This document shows positions 41,949-50,484 of a DNA stretch of 64,000 nucleotides, piece by piece. Position 1 is the stretch's first letter. The number at the start of each line of letters is the position of its first letter. Origin of the DNA: Cohnella sp. SGD-V74 (GTDB taxonomy: Bacteria > Bacillota > Bacilli > Paenibacillales > Paenibacillaceae); assembly GCF_003001675.1 (NCBI RefSeq), contig NZ_PVYW01000002.1, positions 186,001-250,000 on the forward strand, written 5' to 3'. Made by a program: the position numbers and the translations under genes. Below the pieces are notes generated by a model. The model saw nothing but the letters and a program-made list of their open reading frames with translations. It ran no database searches and had not been told where the DNA came from.

Positions 41949-42653
41949 CTAATTGCGAGAATCGTCGGGTTGACCGTAATACGCATTCGCTCCGTGTTTG
42001 CGGAGATAATGCTTGTCGAGCAGCGCCTGGTTCATCGATGCGACTCCCGCATTCAGCTGCCGTGTATGATAAGCCATCTTCGCCACTTCTTCGAGAACGA
42101 CCGCATTATGCAGCGCGTTCATCGCATCCTTGCCCCAAGCGAACGGCGCGTGACTGTTCACGAGCACGCCAGGAACCCGATCGGGATCGATTCCGCGGAA
42201 CGTTTCGACAATCACGTTGCCCGTCTCCGCCTCGTATTCGCCGCGAATTTCCTCGTCCGTCATTTGCCTGGTGCAAGGGATCGTGCCGTAGAAATAGTCC
42301 GCCTGCGTCGTGCCCAGCGCCGGAATGCCTTGCCCCGCTTGCGACCAGATCGTCGCCCACGGAGAATGCGTGTGCACGATGCCGCCCACGTTGGGGAACG
42401 CCCGGTACAGCACCAGATGCGTCGGCGTATCCGAGGACGGGCGCATATCGCCTTCGACGACTCGGCCGTCCGCGTCGACGACGACCATATGCTCCGGCTT
42501 CAGCTCTTCGTAAGGAACTCCGCTGGGCTTGATCACCATAAGTCCGGACGCCCGGTCGAAGCCGCTTACATTTCCCCAGGTGAACGTGACGAGCCCGTAC
42601 TTCGGCAGCTCCGCATTGGCCTGGCACACCTGCTCCTTAAGTTGGTCTAACAA
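41949..42653 (-). CDS. araD: L-ribulose-5-phosphate 4-epimerase
   Basis: This 234-residue class-II aldolase-like protein converts L-ribulose-5-phosphate to D-xylulose-5-phosphate. Metal-binding and catalytic residues fall in the recognisable blocks [40 protein letters not shown] (His pair), [12 protein letters not shown] and [20 protein letters not shown]. The start is TTG 42653 with GGAAGG 12 nt upstream. An AraR-type box lies 76 nt upstream. Confidence 0.95.
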   Translation of the reverse strand: MLDQLKEQVCQANAELPKYGLVTFTWGNVSGFDRASGLMVIKPSGVPYEELKPEHMVVVDADGRVVEGDMRPSSDTPTHLVLYRAFPNVGGIVHTHSPWATIWSQAGQGIPALGTTQADYFYGTIPCTRQMTDEEIRGEYEAETGNVIVETFRGIDPDRVPGVLVNSHAPFAWGKDAMNALHNAVVLEEVAKMAYHTRQLNAGVASMNQALLDKHYLRKHGANAYYGQPDDSRN

Positions 42654-42728
42654 GTGAAAACACTTCCTTCCCTAGAAAGACAAAGCTTATTTGAAATCTT
42701 CGCCCTTTGTTGTCTAGGTCGATTATAC

Positions 42729-42744
42729 ACTTGTACGTACATGT
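42729..42744. promoter_or_regulatory. AraR operator before araDB
   Basis: ACTTGTACGTACATGT closely matches the known AraR operator ATTTGTACGTACAAAT, with the invariant TTGTACGTAC core. It lies between araR and araD, in the expected promoter region of araD-araB. Confidence 0.85.
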
Positions 42745-42760
42745 ATGTCGAGATGCTCCG

Positions 42761-43855
42761 TTAACGTTTTTCCGCGGCGGATTGGCGCACGATCAGCTTG
42801 GGCGCGTACAGCACGTCTTTGGCAGGCGGCTGCTCCCCGTTCTCCAGCACAGAGACGAGAAGATTCGCCGCGCGCTCCCCAAGCTCGGACTTCGGATGCT
42901 CGATCGTCGTCAGCTTGATTTCTGTCGCCGTCGCCAGGAACGAATCGTCGTAGCCGATCATGGACAGATCCTCGGGTATCCGCAAGCCAAGCTCCCTGAT
43001 CGTATCGAGCAGGGATACGGCCAACTGATCGTTGTAGCAGACGATCCCCGTCGGCCTCTGTTCGGACAGCAGCATCTCCCTGAGCATGCGCTGCGGACGT
43101 TCTCCTTTATCTTCAGTCGAATATCTGACGATCGTGCTCGCGTCCGGAGCAAGGTTGCGGTCGCGGCAAGCGCGGATGAACCCTTTCATCCTTCTTACGC
43201 CCTGCATATCGTCCGTCTTGAAGAACCCGGCGATATTCCGGTGTCCCAGTCCGAGCAAATAATCCGCCGCCATGTAGCCTCCCGCGTCGTCGTCCACTCT
43301 GACGCCGGGACATTCCAGATCCGGATAGCGTTCGTTGATCATCAGCATCGGAATGCCGTGATCTTCGATCGCCATGTAATTATCGAAATTCGGGTTGCCT
43401 TCCGCGCTCTTGGTCGGCTCCACGATCAGCGCGCACACCGAATGGCTCAGCATCATTTCCAGGCATTCGCGTTCCCTGTCCTTGCGATGGTCCGTGCTGG
43501 ACAGCAGCAGACGGTAGCCTTTATCCTTAAGCGCCGACTCCACTCCCCGAACGATCGACGGGAAAATATAGTCCGAGATCGAAGTCGTGATGATCCCGAC
43601 CGTACGATTGCCCGACGACGCGCGGCGCTCCGGCGACTGCCTGCCGACGAACGTCCCCTTGCCCTGCTCGCGGGCCAGCCAGCCTTCCTGGACCAGCTCC
43701 CCGAGAGACTGCCGCACCGTCTGGCGGCTCAGCGCGAACTGCTCCGCGAGCTCGTTCTCCGACGGCAGCTTGTCCCCCGGACGGTAGCGTCCCGACGCGA
43801 TCCAGGACAGGATCTCTTCTTTAAGCTGTATGTACTTCGGCGATTGCACGTTCAT
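42761..43855 (-). CDS. araR: Arabinose-responsive repressor, GntR HTH with LacI-like effector domain
   Basis: This is a 364-residue protein from ATG 43855 (GGAGG 4 nt upstream). The N-terminal winged helix is of GntR type (YIQLKEEILSWIASGRYRPG … NELAEQFALSRQTVRQSL), and the rest is a LacI/periplasmic-binding-like effector domain (TVGIITTSISDYIFPSIVRG; GVRVDDDAGGYMAADYLLGL; STIVRYSTEDKGERP…). This fusion is diagnostic of AraR. It lies upstream of araD and carries AraR boxes on both sides, so it is likely autoregulated and released by L-arabinose. Confidence 0.95.
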   Translation of the reverse strand: MNVQSPKYIQLKEEILSWIASGRYRPGDKLPSENELAEQFALSRQTVRQSLGELVQEGWLAREQGKGTFVGRQSPERRASSGNRTVGIITTSISDYIFPSIVRGVESALKDKGYRLLLSSTDHRKDRERECLEMMLSHSVCALIVEPTKSAEGNPNFDNYMAIEDHGIPMLMINERYPDLECPGVRVDDDAGGYMAADYLLGLGHRNIAGFFKTDDMQGVRRMKGFIRACRDRNLAPDASTIVRYSTEDKGERPQRMLREMLLSEQRPTGIVCYNDQLAVSLLDTIRELGLRIPEDLSMIGYDDSFLATATEIKLTTIEHPKSELGERAANLLVSVLENGEQPPAKDVLYAPKLIVRQSAAEKR

Positions 43856-43913
43856 TCGTCCTCCTCGTTCAGCGCCGCCCGTTAGGCTTACAGCCATTAT
43901 AGCATACGGATTC

Positions 43914-43929
43914 ACTTGTACGTACCTAT
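43914..43929. promoter_or_regulatory. AraR operator before araR
   Basis: ACTTGTACGTACCTAT contains the same TTGTACGTAC core as the site before araD and lies 59 nt upstream of the araR start, consistent with autoregulation. Confidence 0.8.
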
Positions 43930-43997
43930 TCCCGACCTGCCCATTCGGGCAAAATATGATATAGTTGAGTATTATGGGATTCGGAGGTCGTCCCCGC

Positions 43998-44186
43998 GTG
44001 GCAAACCGAATGATCTATTCGACGGAAGAGCTCGATATCAGCGCCGACAGCGACAAGCGTCTCGTCCGGATCGAGCTGGCGAGCAGCGGATACCGACAGC
44101 GGTATGTCTCGCTCGTCATCGAAGAACGCGAGGATCTGGAGCGCATCATCGCCGCCTTGCAGGAAGCGAAAGCTTCTCTGTCTTGA
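43998..44186 (+). CDS. Small conserved-looking protein of unknown function
   Basis: A 62-residue protein from GTG 43998, chosen because GGAGG lies 10 nt upstream; an ATG at 43974 sits before this site. The sequence (MIYSTEELDISADSDKRLVR … ERIIAALQEAKASL) is an amphipathic beta/alpha mix without membrane segment or cysteine. AT-rich TATGATATAG about 40 nt upstream could be its -10 region. I do not recognise the family. Confidence 0.65.
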   Translation: MANRMIYSTEELDISADSDKRLVRIELASSGYRQRYVSLVIEEREDLERIIAALQEAKASLS

Positions 44187-44187
44187 G

Positions 44188-44202
44188 CTAGGGCGTGTAT
44201 GC
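44188..44202. repeat. Isolated 15-bp arm of the palindromic element
   Basis: CTAGGGCGTGTATGC is identical to the terminal inverted repeat of the 156-bp elements at 40091 and 60438. It lies one base after the TGA of the small gene; no interior or second arm follows. It may be a deletion remnant. Confidence 0.8.
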
Positions 44203-44226
44203 ACTTATTTTAGGAGGAAAACCGAC

Positions 44227-44724
44227 TTGATCGATATTACGTACAATTACAGCTCGCATATGGCGAAAGCCGTGCGGGACTACCACCATCACTCGCTTAG
44301 ATTCTGGCTGTCCAACGGGATAGGACTAGCCATCGTATTGCTGGAGGTCGTTCTCTACTTCACCTCGTCCAACCTGAACATGCTGTGGATCGCCCTGCTC
44401 GTGCTCGTCTTGCTCGGCGCGCTCTACATCATCATGTGCTACGTTCAGCCGAACAAGTTCGCCAGCGACGCGCGCTATGCCAAGCCGTTCACCCTGTCCG
44501 CGGACGAACGGACGCTTCGCCTGAAATCCGACGACCTCGACAACACCGTCCCTTGGAGCGACATCCGCAAAGTATGCGAGACGAGCCGCTACTACTTCCT
44601 CTTCCTGGATCAGACGCAGTTCTGGATCGCGCCGAAGGAGGCTTTCTCTGATCGCGAACAGGAAGGTCGGTTCAGGGAACTCGCGGGCCGCTATCTGACG
44701 ATTAACCGCGGTTTGATTCGGTGA
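44227..44724 (+). CDS. YcxB-like membrane protein
   Basis: This 165-residue protein starts at TTG 44227, with AGGAGG 9 nt upstream; an ATG at 44260 would drop the conserved opening IDITYNYSSH. Two membrane segments span about 27-65 (SNGIGLAIVLLEVVLYFTSS; WIALLVLVLLGALYIIMCYV). The cytoplasmic domain with SADERTLRLKSDDLDNTVPW, YYFLFLDQTQFWIAPKEAF and a final FRELAGRYL is that of YcxB-like proteins. Its role is unknown. A strong terminator follows. Confidence 0.8.
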   Translation: MIDITYNYSSHMAKAVRDYHHHSLRFWLSNGIGLAIVLLEVVLYFTSSNLNMLWIALLVLVLLGALYIIMCYVQPNKFASDARYAKPFTLSADERTLRLKSDDLDNTVPWSDIRKVCETSRYYFLFLDQTQFWIAPKEAFSDREQEGRFRELAGRYLTINRGLIR

Positions 44725-44834
44725 AGTGAATGACGGATATACATCCGCCCGGATCGTCGAACCGGAATAGCTGGAAATGCAACAGAAGATAGGATATAGT
44801 GAGATTAGCAAATTTATAACGAATTCGACGAGTG

Positions 44835-44884
44835 AAGCACACTCCGATTAGCGCGGCAACGCGCTCGGGGCGTGCTTTTTTTTG
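44835..44884 (+). terminator. Rho-independent terminator
   Basis: AAGCACACTCCGA pairs with TCGGGGCGTGCTT, enclosing an inner AGCGCG-GCAA-CGCGCT hairpin, and a run of eight T follows. It lies about 110 nt after the YcxB-like gene on the same strand. Confidence 0.85.
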
Positions 44885-44925
44885 CGTTTGCAAACGATCG
44901 CTGATCAGTGGGGATGTGGTGTATA

Positions 44926-45936
44926 ATGAAGACAAAAGATCGGCAGGAGAAGGAACGGCTGAAGCTCGATCAAATGATGAGCGTGCTGTTCCGACTCTCC
45001 AAGCGGTTGAGGCTGCAACTCATTAACGGCTTGTTCGGAGAGAGCTTTACCGGCGCCGAAGTAAAGGCAGTTCACTACAGCAACGCCAAGTTTGTCGACG
45101 CGGACGAATACAATCGCATCATCGGCGACCTGTTTATGAAACTGGATACGGTTCGCGGCACTTTTCACTACCATGTCGAGTTCCAGACTCTGAACGGCCG
45201 AGCAATGGTCATCCGGATGTTCAGATACGGCTTTGAGAAAGCATTGGAGCTGGCCGAAGGGAAGGCGGAGGACGGCGTGCAACTGGTCGCATTTCCGAAG
45301 CAGATCGTAATTTTCCTGGAGGAAAACAAGGCGATCGGCGACGAGCTGCGCTTCCGAATGCGACTGCCGGACGGGACGGAGACGATGTACACAGTGCCGG
45401 TGCTGAAGATCTGGACGCTGACGCCCCGCGACTTGCAGGAGCGGGAGCTGTTCGCATTGCTGCCGCTGCAGGTGTTTCGCTCGCGCAAGAGGATGCGCCG
45501 CATCGCGGCAAGCCGCCGGACGGACGACGAGAAGAGAACTCTGTTTACAAAGGAGTTTGAACGGCTTAAAGCGACGATTGAGGAAACGGTGGAAGTCCTT
45601 CGGGAACTGCGCAGAAAGCGGCAGCTGCAGCTTGAAGACTTGGATAAGATTTTGCAGGTATTGCAGAATATTCTGAACTACTTATACCGTCATTACGGAG
45701 AATATAAGCAAACGGAAAGGGAGGTAAGCGAGATGATCAAGACGTTTATTCCCGAGGCGCTAAAGCGCGGAAGAAGGGAAGGAAAAAAAGAAGGCCTTCA
45801 GGAAGGAAAAAAGCTCGGAGTCCAGCAAGCCAAATTCGAAGTGGCCGGAAACCTGCTGAAGCTTGGCGTTGACACCGACACGATCGCCGGAGCGACCGGA
45901 CTATCCCCCGACGAAATAGCGAAAATAAAGCCGTAG
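44926..45936 (+). CDS. Rpn-type PD-(D/E)XK nuclease family protein
   Basis: About 336 residues. The N-terminal half matches the Rpn/PDDEXK_2 group (RLQLINGLFGESFTG … YHVEFQTLNGRAMVIRMFRY): the EFQ motif is the nuclease signature. The C-terminus has basic repeats (RGRREGKKEGLQEGKKLGVQ) and the typical end LLKLGVDTDTIAGATGLSPD. Rpn proteins are linked to recombination or phage defence. The start is uncertain: ATG 44926 overlaps a TATAAT and has no good ribosome site; ATG 44974 is possible. The N-terminus is diverged from the usual FVFKRLFG form, so activity is not assured. Confidence 0.75.
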   Translation: MKTKDRQEKERLKLDQMMSVLFRLSKRLRLQLINGLFGESFTGAEVKAVHYSNAKFVDADEYNRIIGDLFMKLDTVRGTFHYHVEFQTLNGRAMVIRMFRYGFEKALELAEGKAEDGVQLVAFPKQIVIFLEENKAIGDELRFRMRLPDGTETMYTVPVLKIWTLTPRDLQERELFALLPLQVFRSRKRMRRIAASRRTDDEKRTLFTKEFERLKATIEETVEVLRELRRKRQLQLEDLDKILQVLQNILNYLYRHYGEYKQTEREVSEMIKTFIPEALKRGRREGKKEGLQEGKKLGVQQAKFEVAGNLLKLGVDTDTIAGATGLSPDEIAKIKP

Positions 45937-45957
45937 GCCCGACAGCGGCTTACGGCT
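45929..45957. terminator. Hairpin between convergent genes
   Basis: AGCCGTA and TACGGCT form a 7-bp stem with a GC-rich loop, spanning the ends of the Rpn-type gene and the convergent ThDP enzyme. There is no strong T-run. Confidence 0.4.
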
Positions 45958-47731
45958 CATCCAGCATAGGCACGATCATCCGGCTGCGCAGCTCCCGCCT
46001 GTCCAGCGGCGGCTCCATATCCTCGATCGGGCGGCCTACGCCAAGCTTCGGATGCACGGCGGCGTCCATCGGAATCATGATCTCCGCAACGACTGGCCCG
46101 TCGGCTGCCGATACCGACTCCAGCAGAGGTTCAAGCTCACCCCAGGATGCCGCTCGAAACCCGGGGATGCCGTACGCTTCGGCGACCTTCGCGAAGTCGG
46201 GACAACTATACCCGGACACCGTGGAAGCCTGCCGCCCGCCGAAGTACAGATCCTGGAATTGGCGCACCATGCCCAGGGAACGATTGTTCAGCACGAAGAC
46301 GGAGACCGGAAGCCGCCAACGAACGATCGTCTGCAGCTCCTGAATGTTCACCTGCATCCCGCCGTCCCCCGCGACGAGCGCCACGTGCCTTCCAGGCACG
46401 GCGAACGCCGCGCCGATCGCGGCGGGGAGGCCGAAGCCCATCGCCCCCATGCCTCCGGCGTTCAGCAGCCGCGTCTCGCCCCTGATCGGCAGCGACTGGC
46501 TCGCCCACATCTGGTGCTGCCCGACGTCCAGGCAGACGATCGCATCCGCTCCGATCGCTTCTCCCAGCCGCTCCATCAGCCGATTCGGGTCGATATCCCC
46601 CGCCTCCACGGCGCTGTCGGCAGCCTGCGCTCCCGTCGGATATTTCCGGCGATACAGCGCAAGCCTGTCTTTCCAAGCCAGCCACTCGTCACGCCCCGGC
46701 CGTTCCTCCCATACCGCAGCCAACATGCTCAGGAAAGGCTTCAAATGCCCTCTAATCGCCAAATCCGCCTTCACCTTTCTGCCCAGCTCCGTTCCGTCGA
46801 TATCAATGTGAATGATCTTCGCTCCGCGAGCGAACGTCTCCGGCCTCGTGCCCGTCTGCCGTGTATCCAGCCGGGACCCCAGCACGAGCAGACAGTCGCA
46901 GTTCGCCAGCGCCAGATTGGCGTAACGATGGCCGTACGAACCGATCAGCCCCAAGTTCCATTCGTAGTCCGTCTCCACGGCGTCCAGTCCCAACAGCGAG
47001 CAAACCACCGGCACGCCCGCCTGCGCAAGCCACGCGCGCAGCGCTTCCGTTGCCTCCGCCGAACGCACTCCCCCGCCCACAAGCGCCATCGGCCGCGACG
47101 CCGCGCGCACCCATTCCGCCGCCCGCCTAACCTCGCCTTCCTCCAGAGCCGGCGCAGCAGCCGGCTCCTCCGCTTCTCCCGAACCCGAATACCCTTCCAT
47201 CTTCTCCGGATCGACGTCCGCGCGCTGCACGTCCATCGGAATGTCGAGCAGCACCGGCCCGGGCCGGCCCGACCGCGCGATCGCCCACGCCTTCTCCAGC
47301 TCGAAGCGAAGCGTGCCGGCGTCCGTGACCATCGCCGCGTATTTCGTAAGCGGCCGAACGACGCTCACGATGTCCGTCTCCTGAAAACCGTTCTGCCGCA
47401 CCGGATCGTCGAACTTGAACTCGTAAGTGTTCACCTGGCCGGTCAGAAATACGCAGGGAACCGAATCGAAATAGCAGCTCCCGATGCCCGTCACCAGATT
47501 CAGCGCCCCCGGCCCGCTCGTCGCCATCGCCACGCCGACCTTGCCGCTGGCCCGCGCGTAGCCCTCCGCCGCGAAAGCGGCCGCCTGCTCGTGATGCATA
47601 GGCACCGCCGCGATGTCGTCGCGCTCGTCCAGCGCGTCGAGCAGATGCGCGATCGCCCCGCCCGCCATCTCGAAGACGTGCGTGACGCCCTGCCGGGCCA
47701 AATAATCGACCACGTACCTGGCCGCCTTCAT
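45950..47731 (-). CDS. Thiamine-diphosphate enzyme of the acetolactate synthase superfamily
   Basis: A 593-residue protein. ATG 47731 overlaps the rfbF stop (ATGA) and has GGAGG 11 nt upstream. The N-terminal PYR domain has HHEQAAAFAAEGYARASGKV with the catalytic Glu and GVAMATSGPGALNLVTGIGS; the middle domain has VLGSRLDTRQTGTRPE; the C-terminal PP domain has GDGGMQVNIQELQTIVRWRL and VLNNRSLGMVRQF (the GDG…NN ThDP motif). FEMAGGAI replaces the FGVPGG of true IlvB. With the coupled cytidylyltransferase this suggests a YerE-like enzyme adding a two-carbon branch to a CDP-keto sugar, but plain acetolactate synthase remains possible. Confidence 0.8.
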   Translation of the reverse strand: MKAARYVVDYLARQGVTHVFEMAGGAIAHLLDALDERDDIAAVPMHHEQAAAFAAEGYARASGKVGVAMATSGPGALNLVTGIGSCYFDSVPCVFLTGQVNTYEFKFDDPVRQNGFQETDIVSVVRPLTKYAAMVTDAGTLRFELEKAWAIARSGRPGPVLLDIPMDVQRADVDPEKMEGYSGSGEAEEPAAAPALEEGEVRRAAEWVRAASRPMALVGGGVRSAEATEALRAWLAQAGVPVVCSLLGLDAVETDYEWNLGLIGSYGHRYANLALANCDCLLVLGSRLDTRQTGTRPETFARGAKIIHIDIDGTELGRKVKADLAIRGHLKPFLSMLAAVWEERPGRDEWLAWKDRLALYRRKYPTGAQAADSAVEAGDIDPNRLMERLGEAIGADAIVCLDVGQHQMWASQSLPIRGETRLLNAGGMGAMGFGLPAAIGAAFAVPGRHVALVAGDGGMQVNIQELQTIVRWRLPVSVFVLNNRSLGMVRQFQDLYFGGRQASTVSGYSCPDFAKVAEAYGIPGFRAASWGELEPLLESVSAADGPVVAEIMIPMDAAVHPKLGVGRPIEDMEPPLDRRELRSRMIVPMLDEP

Positions 47732-48507
47732 GATCGCCATACCCTCCATGGCGCGCCGCCGGACTTCCACAGCGCCTCCAGCGACACTTTATCCCGCAGC
47801 GTGTCCATTGGATGCCAGAAGCCTTCGTGCCGGTACGCCATCAGTTGGTTCAATCGGGCCAGACTTTCGAGCGGCTCCTTCTCCAGCATCGTATCGTCTC
47901 CCCCCATGTAAGCCAGCGCCTCCGGCTCGAAAACGAAAAATCCCCCGTTCATCCACCCGCCGTCCCCTCTAGGCTTCTCCCGGAAACCGCGCACGCCTCC
48001 CCCCTCGCCAAGCTCAAGCGCTCCGAATCTCCCTCCCGGCTGCACGGCGGTTACGGTCGCCCACTTCCCGTGAGAGCGATGGAACCTGACCAGCTCGGAC
48101 AGATCGATATCGCTTACCCCGTCGCCGTAAGTGAGCATGAACGGGCCGTCCGCCAAGTAGGAGCCGATCCTCGCGATCCGGCCTCCCGTCGACGTGTCTT
48201 TGCCGGTATCGACCAGCGTCACCTTCCACGGGTCGGTCATCCGCTGATGAATCCGCCTTTTTCCCCCGTCCGAGAAGTCGAACGTTACATCCGATTCGTG
48301 CAGATCGTAATGGGCGAAGTACTCCTTGATCAGAACGCCCTTGTAGCCAAGCGGAATGACGAACTCGTGGAACCCGTAATGAGAGTAAATCTTCATAATG
48401 TGCCACAGAATCGGTTTGTCCCCGATCTCGATCAGCGGCTTGGGCCGCACCGCCGTTTCTTCGCTGATTCTCGTGCCGTAGCCCCCGGCTAGAATGACGA
48501 CCTTCAA
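47728..48507 (-). CDS. rfbF: Glucose-1-phosphate cytidylyltransferase
   Basis: A 259-residue nucleotidyltransferase, the normal length for RfbF. It makes CDP-glucose from CTP and glucose-1-phosphate. Motifs: VILAGGYGTRISEETAVRPK, PLIEIGDKPILWHIMKIYSH, TLVDTGKDTSTGGRI, FMLTYGDGVSDIDLSELV and GGFFVFEPEALAYMGGDDTM. It starts at TTG 48507 with AGGGGGAG 8 nt upstream. It is coupled to the ThDP enzyme, but no CDP-glucose 4,6-dehydratase or E1 dehydrase genes are in the window. Confidence 0.92.
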   Translation of the reverse strand: MKVVILAGGYGTRISEETAVRPKPLIEIGDKPILWHIMKIYSHYGFHEFVIPLGYKGVLIKEYFAHYDLHESDVTFDFSDGGKRRIHQRMTDPWKVTLVDTGKDTSTGGRIARIGSYLADGPFMLTYGDGVSDIDLSELVRFHRSHGKWATVTAVQPGGRFGALELGEGGGVRGFREKPRGDGGWMNGGFFVFEPEALAYMGGDDTMLEKEPLESLARLNQLMAYRHEGFWHPMDTLRDKVSLEALWKSGGAPWRVWRS

Positions 48508-48707
48508 GGGAACGACTCCCCCTCTCCCGTCCTTGCGGACGACGCTCCGACAGCAACCTCCTACTACTTATGCCGAAGCGGATGCCGGGGTGTGGACAAG
48601 AGGGCGCTCGACCCGTAAATTCCGCAGACTTTCATCCCGAAAAAAGATTGCGAATTATGGCGAAAAAAAGTACGATGGAAGCAACTTTGAATATGGAGAC
48701 GATTTCC

Positions 48708-50201
48708 ATGACGCGTAATCGAAGCAACGCGGTATCGGGCAAGCCGCCCGTGATCGGCAGCCGCGGAACGCCCGGCAGTTCGCCGGTGATCGGGTCCCAT
48801 AGACAGCAGAGAAGCGCGCCGCCGGTGATCGGCTCGCACAGGCAGCGGCAGGAGCAGCCGGAACAGCCGTCCCTCGGCAACCAGGACACGCTTCAAGGAA
48901 TGCAGCGAGAGCCGTTCGAGATGAAGCCGATGGTGAACGGAATGCAGGAGCTGGACAAGTGGCTGCCCACGCCTCATCGAGGGATGCGCACGATCATGCC
49001 CTCCAAGACGTTCTACGCGGACACGGAGGAGAAGCGGGAGCCCTATGCCCGCAAGTTCAACGAGGATGGTACGATCTCCAACCAATCGGACGGTGAACAC
49101 CTAAGCACGATAGGAGCATTGAGAGCACCGGCGGAAGGCTCCAAGGCGGATCGTCACATCTTCACGATGGACGGAGGCGGCAACTTCTACACGGCCGATG
49201 CCATCCAGGAGACGACAAAGCGCGGCAAGGAAGCTTTGGAGAAATTCAACTTGCCCGATCCGAGCCGGCAGGAGGCTCCCTCACAAGCTCCCGGACAAGC
49301 CCCCTCTTCCTACTACTACGAGGGCGCGAACGGCAAGGCGGACGACAACTACATCGAGATCGAGGACGAGTCGGAGGAAAGCGTGGGCGGCTACACGCAG
49401 ATCGTGGAGTCAAGTCCGGAAGACAACTACATCGAGATCGAAGACGAGTCGGAGGAAAGCGTGGGCGGCTACACGCAGATCGTGGAGTCCAGTCCGGAAA
49501 GCAACTATATCCAGATCGAGGACGAGTCTTCCGAAAGCCAGTCCGACGGCTACCTTCCCCAATACATAGGCGCTCAGGAGCCGCGCGATTCGAACGGACA
49601 GTACATCGACTCCGTCCCCGAGAGCCCGGATCACTATTATGGAGCGCAAACGCACGACAGCGAAGATTCCTATTACGGGTCGGAAGCCGAGCAAGAAGAG
49701 GATGAAGGCCCGCAAGTGCCTTACCAGGAGAGATTCCACCACTCCAGCTTTCTCGCGGGACAAGCCGTGGCCGGAGCCGGGGAAATGCAAGTGCGCGACG
49801 GGCAAATCGAGCTCATCTCCGACGCGAGCGGCCACTATCGTCCGGGCTCCAAGCAGATGCTGCAAACCGTGCAGGAGCTCGAGCGCAAAAAGGTGCCCGT
49901 CGAGAGGATGGGCGTCGAGTTTATCGGCAAAGGCAACGAGGCCTTGGACGCGGACGGCTACGCCGAATTCGACGAGAATGGCGAGATCGCCAAGGAAACC
50001 AACATGCAAGCGTCGGCTCTGGAGCTTCTGGGCTACGCCAACCACCGCAATCCCGAGAACGCCGAGACGGAGATGCGCGCGAATCACGCCAAGAAAAACC
50101 GCTATTTGACCGAGCTGCTCGGGGTTGCGGGCAAGTCGAAAAAGAAGGACGAAGTCGCGCCTTCCGACAACCCCAACGCTTCCAGATGGAGAAGAAGATA
50201 G
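48708..50201 (+). CDS. Acidic, repeat-bearing protein with Tyr-x-x-Ile motifs and a C-terminal SGHYRP domain
   Basis: This 497-residue protein counts from ATG 48708, 9 nt after GGAG; earlier in-frame ATGs lack a ribosome site. Order: a basic, disordered N-terminus with three PVIGS repeats (about 10-45); a region with KWLPTPHRGMRTIMPSKTFY; two near-identical 26-residue repeats (213-238 and 239-264) plus a partial third, each with Y-I-E-I and Y-T-Q-I in an acidic setting; a Tyr/Asp-rich spacer; and a domain at about 344-445 (HHSSFLAGQAVAGAGEMQVR … SGHYRPGSKQMLQTVQELER), similar to modules I recall in toxin-like and secreted effector proteins. There is no signal peptide or membrane segment. Function unknown. 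Confidence 0.8.
   Translation: MTRNRSNAVSGKPPVIGSRGTPGSSPVIGSHRQQRSAPPVIGSHRQRQEQPEQPSLGNQDTLQGMQREPFEMKPMVNGMQELDKWLPTPHRGMRTIMPSKTFYADTEEKREPYARKFNEDGTISNQSDGEHLSTIGALRAPAEGSKADRHIFTMDGGGNFYTADAIQETTKRGKEALEKFNLPDPSRQEAPSQAPGQAPSSYYYEGANGKADDNYIEIEDESEESVGGYTQIVESSPEDNYIEIEDESEESVGGYTQIVESSPESNYIQIEDESSESQSDGYLPQYIGAQEPRDSNGQYIDSVPESPDHYYGAQTHDSEDSYYGSEAEQEEDEGPQVPYQERFHHSSFLAGQAVAGAGEMQVRDGQIELISDASGHYRPGSKQMLQTVQELERKKVPVERMGVEFIGKGNEALDADGYAEFDENGEIAKETNMQASALELLGYANHRNPENAETEMRANHAKKNRYLTELLGVAGKSKKKDEVAPSDNPNASRWRRR
49344..49535. repeat. 78-bp in-frame tandem repeats
   Basis: Units start at 49344 and 49422 (78 bp, nearly identical), with a diverged third from 49500. They encode the Y-I-E-I / Y-T-Q-I repeats of the acidic protein. 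Confidence 0.9.
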
Positions 50202-50317
50202 CGAGTTAGAACTTCGTCGTCTCTTCGCGCCGCGCCAATCAAGATTCGGCCGCTTCCAACAGGGGCTGTCCCGTAAGTAAAAAGAGACGTACAGAACAAT
50301 TATCGATGGATATTTGC

Positions 50318-50484
50318 TTAGGGCGTGTCTTCAAACCCGCTCAGGTGCATCTATCACCGCCTTTTCGCCCCCTGCTTCGTCACTTTTGCTTGACGTACCT
50401 CCGGTACGCCTTCACAAAAGTTCCTTGCATGGAACGAAAATTCGGCCATATCTGCTGTCCTCGGAGTATGAAAACACGCCCTAG
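50318..50484. repeat. Palindromic MITE-like element, copy 2
   Basis: This is about 167 bp with imperfect inverted ends (TTAGGGCGTGTCTTCAAAC against the complement of GTATGAAAACACGCCCTAG). The interior is close to copies 1 and 3, including GGTACGCCTTCACAAAAGTT and CCTTGCATGGAACGAA. Confidence 0.85.
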
